A stretch of 64,000 bases of DNA from Microvirga arvi (GCF_016892765.1 NZ_JAFEMD010000006.1:108053-172052); one strand, 5' to 3'. Counted from the first letter of the stretch, positions 8,343-17,376 are shown. Numbers and translations: made by a program. Notes: generated from the letters alone by a model not told the origin.

Positions 8343-10142
8343 TTATTCCGCAGCCTCGCTGTGCTCCTGCGCACCTGTGAACTGCAGCCGCGCCAGGCGG
8401 GCATAAAGACCGCCCTGAGCGAGCAAAGTCTCGTGGGTCCCCTCCTCCGCAATCTGCCCCTGGTCCATGACCAAGATCCTGTCGGCGGAGCGGACGGTGG
8501 CCAAGCGATGGGCAATGACCAGGGTGGTGCGGCTCTCCATCAGCCGGTCGAGGGCCGTCTGCACCTTGCGTTCGCTCTCCGCATCGAGCGCCGAAGTCGC
8601 CTCGTCGAGGAGCAGGATCGGCGCGTCCTTGAGGATGGCGCGGGCGATGGCGAGGCGCTGGCGCTGGCCGCCGGAGAGAGTCACGCCGCGTTCGCCGATC
8701 AGGGTCCCGTAGCCCTTGGGCAGGGCCTGAATGAAGCCCTCGGCGGAGGCAAGCTCGGCCGCGCGCCGTACCTCCTCCTCCGTCGCCTCGGGGCGGCCGT
8801 AGCGGATGTTGTCGAGGACGCTCGCGGCGAAGATCGTCGGCTCCTGCGGCACGAGGGCCATGCGGGCGCGAACTGCAAACGGGTCCGCTTCGGTGATGGC
8901 GACGCCATCGACCCGGATCGCGCCGCTTTGCGGGTCGTAGAAGCGAAGTAGAAGCTGGAGGATGGTGCTCTTGCCCGCACCCGAGGGCCCGACGATGGCA
9001 ACCCGCTCGCCGGACGCCACCGTAAAGCTCAAGCCGTGGAGGGCTCGCTGCTCCGAGCGGGTCGGATAGGCGAAATGCACATTTTCGAAAGCCACCGTGC
9101 CGAGCGGCGGCTCCGGCAGGGGCTTTGGATCGCGCGGCGCTTCGACGGCAGGCTTGGCGGCAAGAATTTCCCCTAAGCGCTCTGCAGCGCCGGCGGCCTG
9201 GGCGAGTTCGCCATAGACCTCGGACAGCTGGCCGAGGGAGCTTGCGGCAAAGACCGCGTAGAGCACGAACTGCGACAGGCGCCCACCCGTCATGGTGCCC
9301 GCCAGCACGTCCTGAGCCCCATACCAGAGCACGCCCACGACGCTCGCCGAGACCAGGAAGATGCCCGCGCCCGTCAAAAAGGCCCGCATGGTGGTGGAGA
9401 GCCGTGCCGCGCCGAACGCCTCCTCGGCGGCTGCCGCGAAGCGGGACGCGGTGGCGCTCTCCATGCCGAAGGCCTGCATGGTGCGCACGGCGCCGATGGC
9501 CTCCGCCGCATACGCCGCGGCGTCGGCCAGACGATCCTGCGCGGCCCGCGACCGCCGCCGCACGGCTCTGCCCGAAAAGACGAGAGGCAGGACGATGACG
9601 GGTATGGCGAGAAGCACGAGGGCCGAAAGCTTCGGGCTCGTGATGATCATGAGCACCGTTGCACCCAGGAACAGAAAGAGATTCCGCAGCGCGATCGAGA
9701 TGCTGACCCCAAAGGCCGCCTTGACCTGGGTGGTATCGGCGGTGAGCCGCGAGACGATCTCGCCGCTCCTGGTCTGGTCGAAGAAGGCCGGATCGAGGGA
9801 GGTCAAGTGCCGGAACACGGCGGAGCGCAAGTCCGCCACCACCCGCTCGCCGAGGGTGATGACGCAGTAATAGCGCAGGGCGCTGGCCAGGGCCAGGACG
9901 CCGACCACCATGATCAGGACAACGAAATAGGCATTGATGTAGGCCCTGCCCTCGTCCGAGAAGCCGAAATCGATCACCCGGCGCACGGCGATGGGAACGA
10001 CGAGCGTGGCAGCAGATGCCATGACGAGAGCCGCCAGCGCCGCGGCGATCCTGCCCTTGTAAGCGAGGCCGTAGGGAACGAGCGGCCTCAGGGCGCTCAG
10101 AGCAGCCTTGGGGCGGTTCTGCTCCTGGGATTGATCGGCCAT
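8343..10142 (-). CDS. ABC transporter, fused permease/ATPase (MsbA/LmrA type)
   Basis: A 599-residue half-transporter, expected to work as a homodimer. Residues about 20-320 form six membrane helices. The ATPase half has Walker A GPSGAGKST (about 385-393), Q-loop VPQEPTIF, signature LSGGQRQRLAIARA (about 487), Walker B ILLLDEATSALD (about 510) and switch IAHRL. Such exporters move lipids or hydrophobic compounds; the substrate cannot be assigned. Several in-frame starts exist upstream. The ATG at 10142 has AAGGG five bases before it and gives MADQSQEQ, so it is preferred. The gene stands alone and is transcribed away from rpmE. Confidence 0.93.
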   Translation of the reverse strand: MADQSQEQNRPKAALSALRPLVPYGLAYKGRIAAALAALVMASAATLVVPIAVRRVIDFGFSDEGRAYINAYFVVLIMVVGVLALASALRYYCVITLGERVVADLRSAVFRHLTSLDPAFFDQTRSGEIVSRLTADTTQVKAAFGVSISIALRNLFLFLGATVLMIITSPKLSALVLLAIPVIVLPLVFSGRAVRRRSRAAQDRLADAAAYAAEAIGAVRTMQAFGMESATASRFAAAAEEAFGAARLSTTMRAFLTGAGIFLVSASVVGVLWYGAQDVLAGTMTGGRLSQFVLYAVFAASSLGQLSEVYGELAQAAGAAERLGEILAAKPAVEAPRDPKPLPEPPLGTVAFENVHFAYPTRSEQRALHGLSFTVASGERVAIVGPSGAGKSTILQLLLRFYDPQSGAIRVDGVAITEADPFAVRARMALVPQEPTIFAASVLDNIRYGRPEATEEEVRRAAELASAEGFIQALPKGYGTLIGERGVTLSGGQRQRLAIARAILKDAPILLLDEATSALDAESERKVQTALDRLMESRTTLVIAHRLATVRSADRILVMDQGQIAEEGTHETLLAQGGLYARLARLQFTGAQEHSEAAE

Positions 10143-10305
10143 GTTACCCTTCGTCATCCGAAATCTGGTCGTGGGATGGTTTAGCACCTTTGCGCCGGCT
10201 TGTTTCAAGGTCTTAAGTGAGGTATAGGCGCGCATTCATCAATTCAGGCTCGATCTCACATTGCGGGCTGACCAGACTTGGCTGGCCGCAAGAAGGACTA
10301 TGGCA

Positions 10306-10545
10306 ATGGCGCGCAAAGACACCGATCATCCCGACTACCACTTCATCAAAGTGGTCATGACCAACGGCACCGAGTACACCACCCGCTCGACCTACGGCAA
10401 AGAGGGCGACACCCTCAACCTCGACATCGACCCGAACACCCATCCGGCCTGGACCGGCGGTACGCAGCAGCTGCTCGACCGCGGCGGCCGCGTGTCGCGC
10501 TTCAACTCGAAGTTCGGCGGCCTGGGCCTCGGCGCCAAGAAGTAA
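10306..10545 (+). CDS. rpmE: 50S ribosomal protein L31, zinc-free type
   Basis: A 79-residue L31 with [39 protein letters not shown] and [14 protein letters not shown], typical of alphaproteobacteria. It contains no cysteine, so it lacks the zinc ribbon of the C+ type. AAGGA at 10293-10297 is only two bases from the ATG at 10300 and eight from the ATG at 10306, so the latter is chosen. It is followed by a strong intrinsic terminator. Confidence 0.95.
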   Translation: MARKDTDHPDYHFIKVVMTNGTEYTTRSTYGKEGDTLNLDIDPNTHPAWTGGTQQLLDRGGRVSRFNSKFGGLGLGAKK

Positions 10546-10583
10546 CCGGGCGCCTCGCGCTGGTTGCTTCAAACCGGAATGCG

Positions 10584-10610
10584 AAAAGCCCCGCTTCGGC
10601 GGGGCTTTTT
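10584..10610 (+). terminator. Intrinsic terminator after rpmE
   Basis: A GC-rich stem AGCCCCGC / GCGGGGCT with a 3-base loop is preceded by an A run and followed by TTTTT. It is well placed 38 bases after the rpmE stop. Confidence 0.9.
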
Positions 10611-10619
10611 CTTGGCGTT

Positions 10620-11150
10620 TCAGTTGGCTGGTCCGAAGGCTTTCTGCAGCATCCCGAGCTGGTCCGCGACCGCATTGTGCGCCGCCGGACGGGGAGCAGG
10701 TCCGGCCTCGGAGATCAGCCGCTCCAGATGCAGGATCCGCGCATGGAGCCGGGTTGCGAGGCCCATGAGTTCGCGCAGGCGGGCCGGCAGTTCCTCATAT
10801 TCGGCAATGGTCGTCGGGGTGTCATGCGAGGACAGGCGGACCCGGTTCTTCTCGCTCTGGGCCTGATCGGGAGAAATCTCTCCTTCGGCCACGGCCCGCT
10901 GCACCAGGAGCCATGAGGCGACCTGCATCAGGCGGGTGGTGAGCCGCATGCTCTCGCTGGCATAGACGAGGCTCGCCTGGCGCTGCAGGTTGCGGGATTC
11001 CTCCCGTCCGGGGCCGTCGAGATAAGCCGCCGTTTCTTCAATGAGCTCCATGCCTTCCTGGAACAGGGCCCTGAAGGCGTCGGACCCCACGAAGCTCTGC
11101 CCGAACCGGACAGGGTCGACGCCAATCTGGATCACGTCGGGTTCGTTCAC
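10620..11150 (-). CDS. rcdA: DUF1465 family protein, regulator of CtrA degradation RcdA
   Basis: This 176-residue helical protein matches the RcdA family. The recognisable core includes FVGSDAFRALFQEGM, LIEETAAYLDGPGR, ASESMRLTTRLMQVASWLL and a segment rich in VQRAVAEGE. In Caulobacter, RcdA is an adaptor that works with CpdR, PopA and ClpXP to deliver the master regulator CtrA and other substrates for proteolysis. Here a CpdR gene is found 36 kb downstream and TrcR 2 kb away. The C-terminal tail is less conserved and probably disordered. A palindromic repeat lies upstream of its start. Assignment rests on recognised family motifs. Confidence 0.88.
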   Translation of the reverse strand: MNEPDVIQIGVDPVRFGQSFVGSDAFRALFQEGMELIEETAAYLDGPGREESRNLQRQASLVYASESMRLTTRLMQVASWLLVQRAVAEGEISPDQAQSEKNRVRLSSHDTPTTIAEYEELPARLRELMGLATRLHARILHLERLISEAGPAPRPAAHNAVADQLGMLQKAFGPAN

Positions 11151-11264
11151 GCGTCGTCTCCCAAAGACCCGCTCCCCGCCTGGGCGGAGGGCTTCAACTC
11201 ATGAGACGATTATAGGACGTTACGGGAAGTCTTGCCTCGGTAACCTCTTCTTAAGGTTAAGCCA

Positions 11265-11376
11265 GCGCATCAGGCGGAAAAGTGGCCCCGGTTTTCCGCG
11301 CTGAACGATGCGCAGATTAAAAGATGAGCATCGCATAGATCCCAAAAGTGGTGTCCACTTTTGGGTCCGAGGCTCC
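11265..11376 (+). repeat. Two-hairpin palindromic repeat, full copy B
   Basis: The left hairpin is GCGCATCAGGCGGAAAAG...GGTTTTCCGC...CGATGCGC. The right hairpin is GAGCATCGCATAGATCCC, AAAAGTGG...CCACTTTTGGG, TCCGAGGCTC. It lies between the DUF1192 gene and rcdA (both minus strand), in the same plus orientation as the other full copies. Confidence 0.9.
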
Positions 11377-11404
11377 ACAAAAATCGAGCCGCTCGTGGCG
11401 GCTC
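11377..11404 (-). terminator. Intrinsic terminator downstream of the DUF1192 gene
   Basis: On the minus strand the stem GAGCCGC / GCGGCTC with loop CACGA is followed by GATTTTT. It fits termination of the DUF1192 transcript and sits directly beside repeat copy B. Confidence 0.7.
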
Positions 11405-11535
11405 TTCAAGTCTAACAGGGAAGCGTCAAACAGAGTGGGCTCGAAAGCCACTCGGCACCCAGGGAGAGACCTGGATGCCCTTTTATGAGCTCAAATGGTT
11501 AACGCGCCGTTAAGCATGTTGTCAGGCCATTTCCC

Positions 11536-11742
11536 TCATCCTTGACCGAGCTTGAAGAAGGCGCTCGCGGCGGCAAGAGAGCTTTCCTTCTTGGCCCTCG
11601 CCTCCTTGAGGCGGGCGATCTCCCGTTCGAGCATCTCGACGCGTTCGTCGAGTTCGTCGATGGAGAGCATCGACAGGTCCTGGCCGATCTCATATCCGCT
11701 CAAGAGAGGGCGGGGTTCATCGGCGAAAGGATCGAGGGCCAT
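11536..11742 (-). CDS. DUF1192 family small coiled-coil protein
   Basis: A 68-residue acidic protein beginning MALDPFADEPRPLLSGYEIG and continuing into a helix (LSIDELDERVEMLEREIARLKEARAKKE) that should form a short coiled coil. The ATG at 11742 follows GAGGAG with good spacing; an upstream in-frame ATG at 11799 lacks support. The family is restricted to alphaproteobacteria and has no known function. It is divergent from the quinone oxidoreductase gene and lies between rcdA and trcR. Confidence 0.82.
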   Translation of the reverse strand: MALDPFADEPRPLLSGYEIGQDLSMLSIDELDERVEMLEREIARLKEARAKKESSLAAASAFFKLGQG

Positions 11743-11842
11743 GGCATTCTCCTCTTCAGGTTTGGTCGTGACGTTAATCCGGCATGCATTCCTTGCCAAC
11801 GGAGCCTATATCCCGGGAGAGTGTTGACCAAAGGAGGGAAAA

Positions 11843-12841
11843 ATGGGGCAGAATCCGGAGATGATGCGCGCGGTCGTTGCGGAAGGAAGCGGCGGACCCG
11901 AAGTCCTCAGGGTGGTGCAGCGCCCCGTTCCCCGGCCCGGAGTCGGTGAAATCCTAGTGCGCGTGAAGGTCGCGGGCGTGAATCGCCCCGATGTCATCCA
12001 GCGCCAGGGCGGCTATCCGCCGCCGCCCGGGGCGTCGGACATCCTTGGTCTTGAAATCGCGGGCGAGGTGGTGGCCGCAGGCCCCAGCGCCGGGCGTTTC
12101 TCCATCGGCCAGCCCGTCATGGCCCTGGTGCCCGGCGGCGGCTATGCGGACTACGCGGTCGTCCATGAGCACAATGCCCTGCCCATTCCCCCCGGCCTTT
12201 CCCTCGAGGAAGCGGGCGCCATCCCGGAGACCTATTTCACCGTCTGGACCAACGTGTTCGACCGTGGCCGCCTGCAGGCCGGCGAGACCTTCCTCGTCCA
12301 TGGCGGCACCTCCGGCATCGGCACCACGGCGATCCAGCTCGCCAAGGCTTTCGGGGCGAAGGTCATCGCCACCGCCGGATCGAAGGAGAAATGCGAGGCC
12401 TGCCTGCGGCTCGGCGCCGACGTAGCGGTCAACTACCGTCAGGAGGACTTCGTGGCGGCCACAAAGGAGGCCACCGTCGGCCGGGGCGCGGACCTGATCC
12501 TCGACATGGTGGGCGGCGACTACATCCCGCGGAACTACGACGCGGCCGCCCAGGACGGACGGATCGTGCAGATCGCCTTTCTCCAGAGCCCCAAGGTCGA
12601 GGTCGATTTCCGTCGCCTCATGGTCAAGCGTCTGACCCATACAGGTTCGACCCTGCGCCCCCGTTCGCCGGCGGAAAAGGCGGTCATCGCCCGCGCACTG
12701 GAGGACAAGGTTTGGCCACTGCTCGCCCAAGGGCGCTGCCGACCGGTGATGGATTCAACCTTTGCCTTCGAGGATGTGGCCAAGGCCCATGCCCGCATGG
12801 ATGGGGGCGAGCATATCGGGAAGATCGTGCTGACCCTCTAG
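11843..12841 (+). CDS. NAD(P)H:quinone oxidoreductase (zeta-crystallin/PIG3 type)
   Basis: A 332-residue medium-chain dehydrogenase/reductase without the structural zinc motif. The N-terminal GroES-like domain has GVNRPDVIQRQGGYPPPPGA. The Rossmann domain carries VHGGTSGIGTTAIQLAKAFG, with the GGTSGIG nucleotide loop starting near residue 153. Length and N-terminal motif match the PIG3-type quinone oxidoreductase group. It presumably reduces quinones or other enones with NADPH; the physiological substrate is unknown. AAAGGAGGG just before the ATG supports the start. It is divergent from the DUF1192 gene and precedes trcR on the same strand. Confidence 0.92.
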   Translation: MGQNPEMMRAVVAEGSGGPEVLRVVQRPVPRPGVGEILVRVKVAGVNRPDVIQRQGGYPPPPGASDILGLEIAGEVVAAGPSAGRFSIGQPVMALVPGGGYADYAVVHEHNALPIPPGLSLEEAGAIPETYFTVWTNVFDRGRLQAGETFLVHGGTSGIGTTAIQLAKAFGAKVIATAGSKEKCEACLRLGADVAVNYRQEDFVAATKEATVGRGADLILDMVGGDYIPRNYDAAAQDGRIVQIAFLQSPKVEVDFRRLMVKRLTHTGSTLRPRSPAEKAVIARALEDKVWPLLAQGRCRPVMDSTFAFEDVAKAHARMDGGEHIGKIVLTL

Positions 12842-12892
12842 GGCACCGGACTGAACAAGTGAAACCGACTTTCTGGTCCGATGCTCTAATAT

Positions 12893-12921
12893 TTGCAACA
12901 TCGCGGCACGATCCCTATAAT
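12893..12921 (+). promoter_or_regulatory. Sigma-70-type promoter for trcR
   Basis: TTGCAA (12893-12898), a 17-base spacer and a perfect TATAAT (12916-12921). This predicts a transcript start near 12928 and a leader of about 112 bases before trcR. A degenerate half of the palindromic repeat (12853-12889) ends just upstream. Confidence 0.65.
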
Positions 12922-13041
12922 CATCTCGTTTCCCTCACATCGTGAGACGAGATGCTCCGGTCCGCACCGGTTCGGAGCGCAAGAGAGTTTTGCCGTGCGG
13001 CGCCGAACATCCGGCGCCCGGCCTGAAGGAGGTTCGCTTAC

Positions 13042-13758
13042 ATGTCCCAGGGACCGCTGATGCCTAAGGCGACAGCCGTTTGGCTCGTCGAGAATACATC
13101 GCTGTCGTTCGATCAGATCGCCGATTTCTGCAAGCTTCACCCTCTCGAGGTGAAGGGCATTGCCGACGGTGAGGTGGCCGCGGGCATCAAGGGCTCGGAC
13201 CCGATCACCATGGGCCAGCTGACCCGTGAAGAGATCGAGAAGGCGCAAGCCGACCCGAATCATCGCCTTCGGCTCGCCGAGTCGCGTGTGAAGCTGCCGG
13301 AGCAGAAGCGGGTCAAGAAGGGGCCGCGCTATACCCCCGTCTCCCGCCGCCACGACCGCCCGAACGCGATCCTCTGGCTCGTGCGCAACCATCCGGAACT
13401 CAAGGATGCGCAGATCATGCGCCTCGTGGGCACCACCAAGACCACGATCCAGCAGGTTCGCGACCGCACCCACTGGAACTCGGCCAGCCTCTCGCCCATG
13501 GATCCGGTCACGCTGGGCCTGTGCTCGCAGATCGACCTGGACTTCGAGGTGCAGCGCGCTGCCAAGGACCGCCCTCAGGTCGAGCCCCAGGAGCATGGCG
13601 GCACCCTGATGCCGGCGGAAGTCTCCACGGCACCGGAGCGGCCCGCCGACCCATTCGCCGACATGAGCCGCCCGAAGCCGGTTCAGGAGGATGCCATCGA
13701 CGTCAACTCGGTCTTCGCCAAGCTCAAGCAGCTCAAGCGCGACGACGACGAGGAATAA
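13042..13758 (+). CDS. trcR: DUF1013 family cell-cycle transcriptional regulator TrcR
   Basis: A 238-residue protein of the DUF1013 family. It opens with LMPKATAVWLVENTSLSFDQIADFC, a helix-turn-helix-like segment. A second similar segment is NAILWLVRNHPELKDAQIMRLVGTTKTTI (about residues 110-138), so the protein carries two related HTH-like units joined by a basic linker. The C-terminus is acidic (DDDEE). Homologues are annotated as cell-cycle transcriptional regulator TrcR. AAGGAGG at 13026-13032 and a good promoter upstream support the start, and an intrinsic terminator follows, so it is probably monocistronic. Confidence 0.87.
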   Translation: MSQGPLMPKATAVWLVENTSLSFDQIADFCKLHPLEVKGIADGEVAAGIKGSDPITMGQLTREEIEKAQADPNHRLRLAESRVKLPEQKRVKKGPRYTPVSRRHDRPNAILWLVRNHPELKDAQIMRLVGTTKTTIQQVRDRTHWNSASLSPMDPVTLGLCSQIDLDFEVQRAAKDRPQVEPQEHGGTLMPAEVSTAPERPADPFADMSRPKPVQEDAIDVNSVFAKLKQLKRDDDEE

Positions 13759-13767
13759 GCTTTCCGC

Positions 13768-13797
13768 AAAAGGCCCGGGTCTCCTCCGGGCCTTTTT
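13768..13797 (+). terminator. Intrinsic terminator after trcR
   Basis: Stem AAAGGCCCGG / CCGGGCCTTT with a short loop, followed by a T run, begins about ten bases after the trcR stop. Confidence 0.88.
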
Positions 13798-13812
13798 CAT
13801 TTGTGTGGCCGT

Positions 13813-13862
13813 CCAGAGCATGATGCTTCAAAAAGTGGATGCCACTTTTGGGTCCAATGCTC
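13813..13862 (+). repeat. Partial palindromic repeat (right hairpin), copy C
   Basis: AGAGCATGATGCTTCAAAAAGTGG with CCACTTTTGGGTCCAATGCTCT is the right half of the two-hairpin family. No left half is present. It directly follows the trcR terminator. Confidence 0.8.
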
Positions 13863-13916
13863 TTGCCGTGTCGGATGTTCACGAGTGGAACAGCTCTGTT
13901 TTTAGGTTTCGACCCT

Positions 13917-14282
13917 ATGCCAGCAACTCGAATTGACACACGCCGCGGTTGGATTGGGCCTCGCCGACGTGAGGTGGTCGAAGCGGTGCAACGCGCTTTG
14001 CAAACCGGCCTCGAGATTCCCGATCATGGATGCATCCGGCTGGTGGAATACGATGACAGCGCCATGATCGCTCCGCCGGGCAAGGGGCCGTCGTATCTAA
14101 TGGTGGAAATCACCCTCTTCCCTGGCCGCTCACTGGACATCAAGCGACGCCTCTATGCAGCCCTCGTGGAAGAGCTCAGCGCATTCGGAGTGCCTGCAAG
14201 CGACATCCAGACGGTCCTGATCGAGGTTGCGCCGGTGAATTGGGGTCTCCAGGGCATCCCTGCCAGCGAAATCGGACGATGA
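13917..14282 (+). CDS. Tautomerase superfamily protein
   Basis: A 121-residue protein. The ATG at 13917 is followed at once by Pro (MPATRID), the position of the catalytic N-terminal proline in 4-oxalocrotonate tautomerase and MIF-like enzymes, so I prefer it over the longer frame from 13839. The body has CIRLVEYDDSAMIAPPG, MVEITLFPGRSLDIKRRLYAAL and a C-terminal strand VLIEVAPVNWGLQGIPAS, consistent with a two-unit tautomerase fold. Substrate is unknown. It is convergent with prpE. Confidence 0.8.
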   Translation: MPATRIDTRRGWIGPRRREVVEAVQRALQTGLEIPDHGCIRLVEYDDSAMIAPPGKGPSYLMVEITLFPGRSLDIKRRLYAALVEELSAFGVPASDIQTVLIEVAPVNWGLQGIPASEIGR

Positions 14283-14314
14283 GATAAATCGGCGTCTCAC
14301 ATCAATGCCGCGGC

Positions 14315-16243
14315 TCAGGCCCGATCGGGTGCCCCGACAAGCCCCCTCGCCTTCAGCACCTCCCCGATCTCCTCGAGAATGATCGGATCGTCGATAGTGG
14401 CGGGGGTGGTCCACGGGTCACCGTCGGCGATCTTCTTCATGGTTCCGCGCAGGATCTTGCCCGAGCGTGTCTTCGGCAGCCGCGGCACGGTGATGGCGAG
14501 CTTGAAGGCGGCAACGGGGCCGATCTTCTCGCGCACGAGGCCGACGAGTTCCTTCTCCACTTCCTCCGGCATCTTCTGAACACCGGATTTCAGGACCACG
14601 AAGCCGCAGGGGATCTCGCCCTTGAGAGCGTCCTTCACGCCGATGACGGCGCATTCAGCAACCGCCGGATGGGAGGCCAGGACCTCCTCCATGCCGCCCG
14701 TCGAAAGGCGATGGCCCGCGACGTTGATGATGTCGTCCGTGCGGCCCATGACCCAGACATAGCCGTCCTCGTCGGTATAGCCCGCATCCGAGGTGTTGTA
14801 GTAGCCGGGATAGACGGAGAGATAAGCTTGCCTGAACCGCTCCTCGGCATGCCACAGGGTTGGGAGCGCCCCTGGGGGGAGCGGCAGCTTGATGACGATG
14901 GCACCCATGGTGCCGGGGGTAACCGGCTTCCCAGCTTCGTCCAAGACCTCCACCGTATAGCCCGGGAGCTGCACGGTAGGCGAGCCATGCTTGACCGGAA
15001 GCCTACCTAAGCCCAGCGGATTGCCGACGACCGGCCAGCCCGTCTCCGTCTGCCACCAATGGTCGATGACCGGAACCTTGAGGATGTCCTCGGCCCATTT
15101 GACCGTATCGGGATCCGCCCGCTCCCCGGCGAGGAACAGGGCGCGGAAGGCTGAGAGATCGTACTTTGTCAGGAGATCCGCACCGGGATCCTCCTTCCTG
15201 ATTGCCCGGAAGGCAGTCGGCGCCGTGAACAGCGTCACGACCCCGTGCTCCGCAATGACCCGCCAATAGGCGCCGGCATCGGGTGTGCCCACCGGCTTGC
15301 CTTCATAGAGGATCGCCGTGCAGCCGTGCAGCAGCGGGCCGTAGACGATGTAGGAATGGCCGACCACCCAGCCCACGTCGGAAGCGGCCCAGAACACCTC
15401 GCCCGGCGCGACGCCGAAGAAATTCCCCATCGACCATTTCAGCGCGACCATGTGGCCGCCGTTGTCGCGCACGACGCCCTTGGGCTTGCCGGTCGTGCCC
15501 GAGGTGTAGAGCACGTAAAGCGGATCGGTCGCCGCCACCGGCACGCATTCGGCCTGTTTGCCGGCCTGCCGGGCCTTTGCGACCGCCTCCTGCCAATCCT
15601 GGTCCCGGCCCTCGACGAAAGACGCCGCGCATTGGGGCCGCTGATAGACGAGGCACGCATCAGGCTTCGAAATCGAGAGCGTGATCGCTTCGTCCATGAG
15701 CGGCTTGTAGGGAATGGTGCGGGCGCCCTCGATGCCGCAGGAGGCGGAGAGGATCGCCTTCGGCTTGGCATCGTCGATGCGGGTGGCGAGCTCCTTTGCG
15801 GCGAAGCCGCCGAACACCACCGAGTGGATGGCGCCGATGCGGGCGCAAGCCAGCATGGCGAACGCCGCCTCCGGGATCATAGGCATGTAGATGATGACCC
15901 GGTCGCCTTGTCGGACGCCCATGTCCTGCAGCACGGCGGCGAGTGTCGCCACCTCGTCCTTCAGCTCGGCATAGGAGATGCTGCGCTTGGAGTTCGTGAC
16001 GGGGCTGTCGTAGATGATCGCGGCCTGATCGCCGCGGGTGGCCGCATGCCGGTCGACGGCGTTGTAGCAGGTGTTGCAGACCGCTCCGGCGAACCAACGG
16101 CCATACGCGCCGGCCGTGGCATCGAAGATCCTGTCGGCAGGCTTGATCCAGTCGATTTCGCGTGCGGCCTCCGCCCAGAAGCCTTCCGGATCGGCTTTCC
16201 AGCGGGCATAGACCTCATGATAGCGGCTTTGGGTCGATGACAT
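14315..16243 (-). CDS. prpE: Propionyl-CoA synthetase (acetyl-CoA synthetase family)
   Basis: A 642-residue AMP-forming acyl-CoA synthetase. The N-terminus (YHEVYARWKADPEGFWAEAA, then IDWIKP) is more like PrpE than Acs. The ATP-binding loop is YTSGTTGKPKGVV; other landmarks are WWQTETGWP, YNTSDAGYTDEDGY, MGRTDDIINVAGHRLSTG and the C-terminal PKTRSGKILRGTM, whose Lys is the usual acetylation and catalytic site. It activates propionate to propionyl-CoA. No other propionate gene lies nearby. It is divergent from the TSUP permease gene, whose start is 115 bases away. Discrimination from acetate is by overall similarity only. Confidence 0.9.
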   Translation of the reverse strand: MSSTQSRYHEVYARWKADPEGFWAEAAREIDWIKPADRIFDATAGAYGRWFAGAVCNTCYNAVDRHAATRGDQAAIIYDSPVTNSKRSISYAELKDEVATLAAVLQDMGVRQGDRVIIYMPMIPEAAFAMLACARIGAIHSVVFGGFAAKELATRIDDAKPKAILSASCGIEGARTIPYKPLMDEAITLSISKPDACLVYQRPQCAASFVEGRDQDWQEAVAKARQAGKQAECVPVAATDPLYVLYTSGTTGKPKGVVRDNGGHMVALKWSMGNFFGVAPGEVFWAASDVGWVVGHSYIVYGPLLHGCTAILYEGKPVGTPDAGAYWRVIAEHGVVTLFTAPTAFRAIRKEDPGADLLTKYDLSAFRALFLAGERADPDTVKWAEDILKVPVIDHWWQTETGWPVVGNPLGLGRLPVKHGSPTVQLPGYTVEVLDEAGKPVTPGTMGAIVIKLPLPPGALPTLWHAEERFRQAYLSVYPGYYNTSDAGYTDEDGYVWVMGRTDDIINVAGHRLSTGGMEEVLASHPAVAECAVIGVKDALKGEIPCGFVVLKSGVQKMPEEVEKELVGLVREKIGPVAAFKLAITVPRLPKTRSGKILRGTMKKIADGDPWTTPATIDDPIILEEIGEVLKARGLVGAPDRA

Positions 16244-16357
16244 GGCGTTTCCCCGTTGCGTTCACTGCATGAGACTTGAAGCGGCTGCTGTGGTAGCAGG
16301 CGTTAACGTCGTGGTCAGCGGAGACTTTCGGCGATCCGACTTTGGGCGAGTTCCTGC

Positions 16358-17116
16358 GTGATTACAGATCCACTGTTCTATGCCGCTGCCATCCCGGCCG
16401 TGACGCTCTTAGGTCTCGCCAAGGGCGGCTTCTCAGGCCTCGGGATGCTCTCCCTACCCCTCATGGCGCTAGTGGTCTCGCCCGTGCAGGCGGCCGCGAT
16501 CATGCTGCCGACGCTGATCGTACAGGACGTGGTGTCGGTTTGGGCCTACCGGTACACCTGGGACCGGCGCAATGTCGTCATCCTGGTCGTGGGCGCCACC
16601 TCGGGCATTCTCACGGGCTATCTCCTGGCAGCCCAGGTCTCGGACGCGGCGATCAAGCTCGCGGTCGGCCTCATCTCCATCGCCTTCGCCGCTCGCCGCC
16701 TGGTGCTGGAGCGGGGCGGACGGGAGCCGAAAGCGACCCCCGCCGACGTGCCGCGGGGTATGTTCTGGGGCTGGGTGACGGGCTTCACCAGCATGATCGC
16801 CCACGCGGGCGGGCCGCCCTTCCAGATCTATGTGATGCCGCAGCGCCTGCCGCGCGACGTCTTCGTCGGCACGGGCGCCGTCGTGTTCGCGCTCATCAAC
16901 TGGATCAAGGTGCCGCCCTATCTGGCGCTGGGCCAGATGACGGTCGAGAACATGGCGACCGCCGGGGCCCTGTTTCCCGTGGCGATCGCCTCCACTTGGG
17001 CCGGGGTGCTGCTGGTGCGGCGCGTCTCCGGCCAGCTCTTCTATACGGCGGTCTACGTCCTGCTGGTCTTCGTGGGCGCCAAGCTTGTCTATGACGGAGC
17101 CAACGCGCTTTTCTGA
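16358..17116 (+). CDS. TauE/SafE (TSUP) family membrane permease
   Basis: A 252-residue integral membrane protein with about eight hydrophobic segments. The two TSUP half-repeats start with LLGLAKGGFSGLGMLSLPL and GFTSMIAHAGGPPFQIYVMP, matching the conserved G-x-GGFxG and AHxGGPP motifs. The family exports or imports sulfur-containing or carboxylic anions; the substrate here is unknown. It uses a GTG start at 16358. It is divergent from prpE and ends just before a bidirectional-looking hairpin. Confidence 0.88.
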   Translation: MITDPLFYAAAIPAVTLLGLAKGGFSGLGMLSLPLMALVVSPVQAAAIMLPTLIVQDVVSVWAYRYTWDRRNVVILVVGATSGILTGYLLAAQVSDAAIKLAVGLISIAFAARRLVLERGGREPKATPADVPRGMFWGWVTGFTSMIAHAGGPPFQIYVMPQRLPRDVFVGTGAVVFALINWIKVPPYLALGQMTVENMATAGALFPVAIASTWAGVLLVRRVSGQLFYTAVYVLLVFVGAKLVYDGANALF

Positions 17117-17130
17117 AGGGCTCAAAGCAA

Positions 17131-17163
17131 AAGCCGCCGCTTCGGTATGAAGCGACGGCTTCC
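17131..17163 (-). terminator. Hairpin terminator between the TSUP and DUF465 genes
   Basis: Arms AAGCCGCCGCTTC and GAAGCGACGGCTT pair over 13 positions with one mismatch. The minus-strand transcript has TTTTGCTTT after the stem, so it best terminates the minus-strand DUF465 gene. It may also serve the convergent TSUP gene. Confidence 0.7.
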
Positions 17164-17193
17164 TGGGGGTGGGATTGGTGCGGAACCGGGCGG

Positions 17194-17376
17194 CTAATGC
17201 ACCGCCGATTCGGAGCTTCTCAGCCGTGTGATCTCGTCCTTGAGCTGAAGCTTCCTTCGTTTGAGTTCTGCCAGCCTCATGTCATCTGCGGAGGGTCTGT
17301 TGAGAGTATCCTGGATTTCACGCTCGAGAGCCCGATGCTTCCGTTCCAGTTCCGTCAGGTGATTCTGCAGCGGCAT
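17194..17376 (-). CDS. DUF465 (YdcH-like) small helical protein
   Basis: A 60-residue protein with the YdcH/DUF465 pattern: HLTELERKHRALEREIQDTL, then a short turn, and LAELKRRKLQLKDEITRL, predicted as an antiparallel helical hairpin. It is a paralogue of the gene at 17681, since both share the core LK(R/K)RKL.LKD.I.RL. Function is unknown. An intrinsic terminator follows. Confidence 0.85.
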   Translation of the reverse strand: MPLQNHLTELERKHRALEREIQDTLNRPSADDMRLAELKRRKLQLKDEITRLRSSESAVH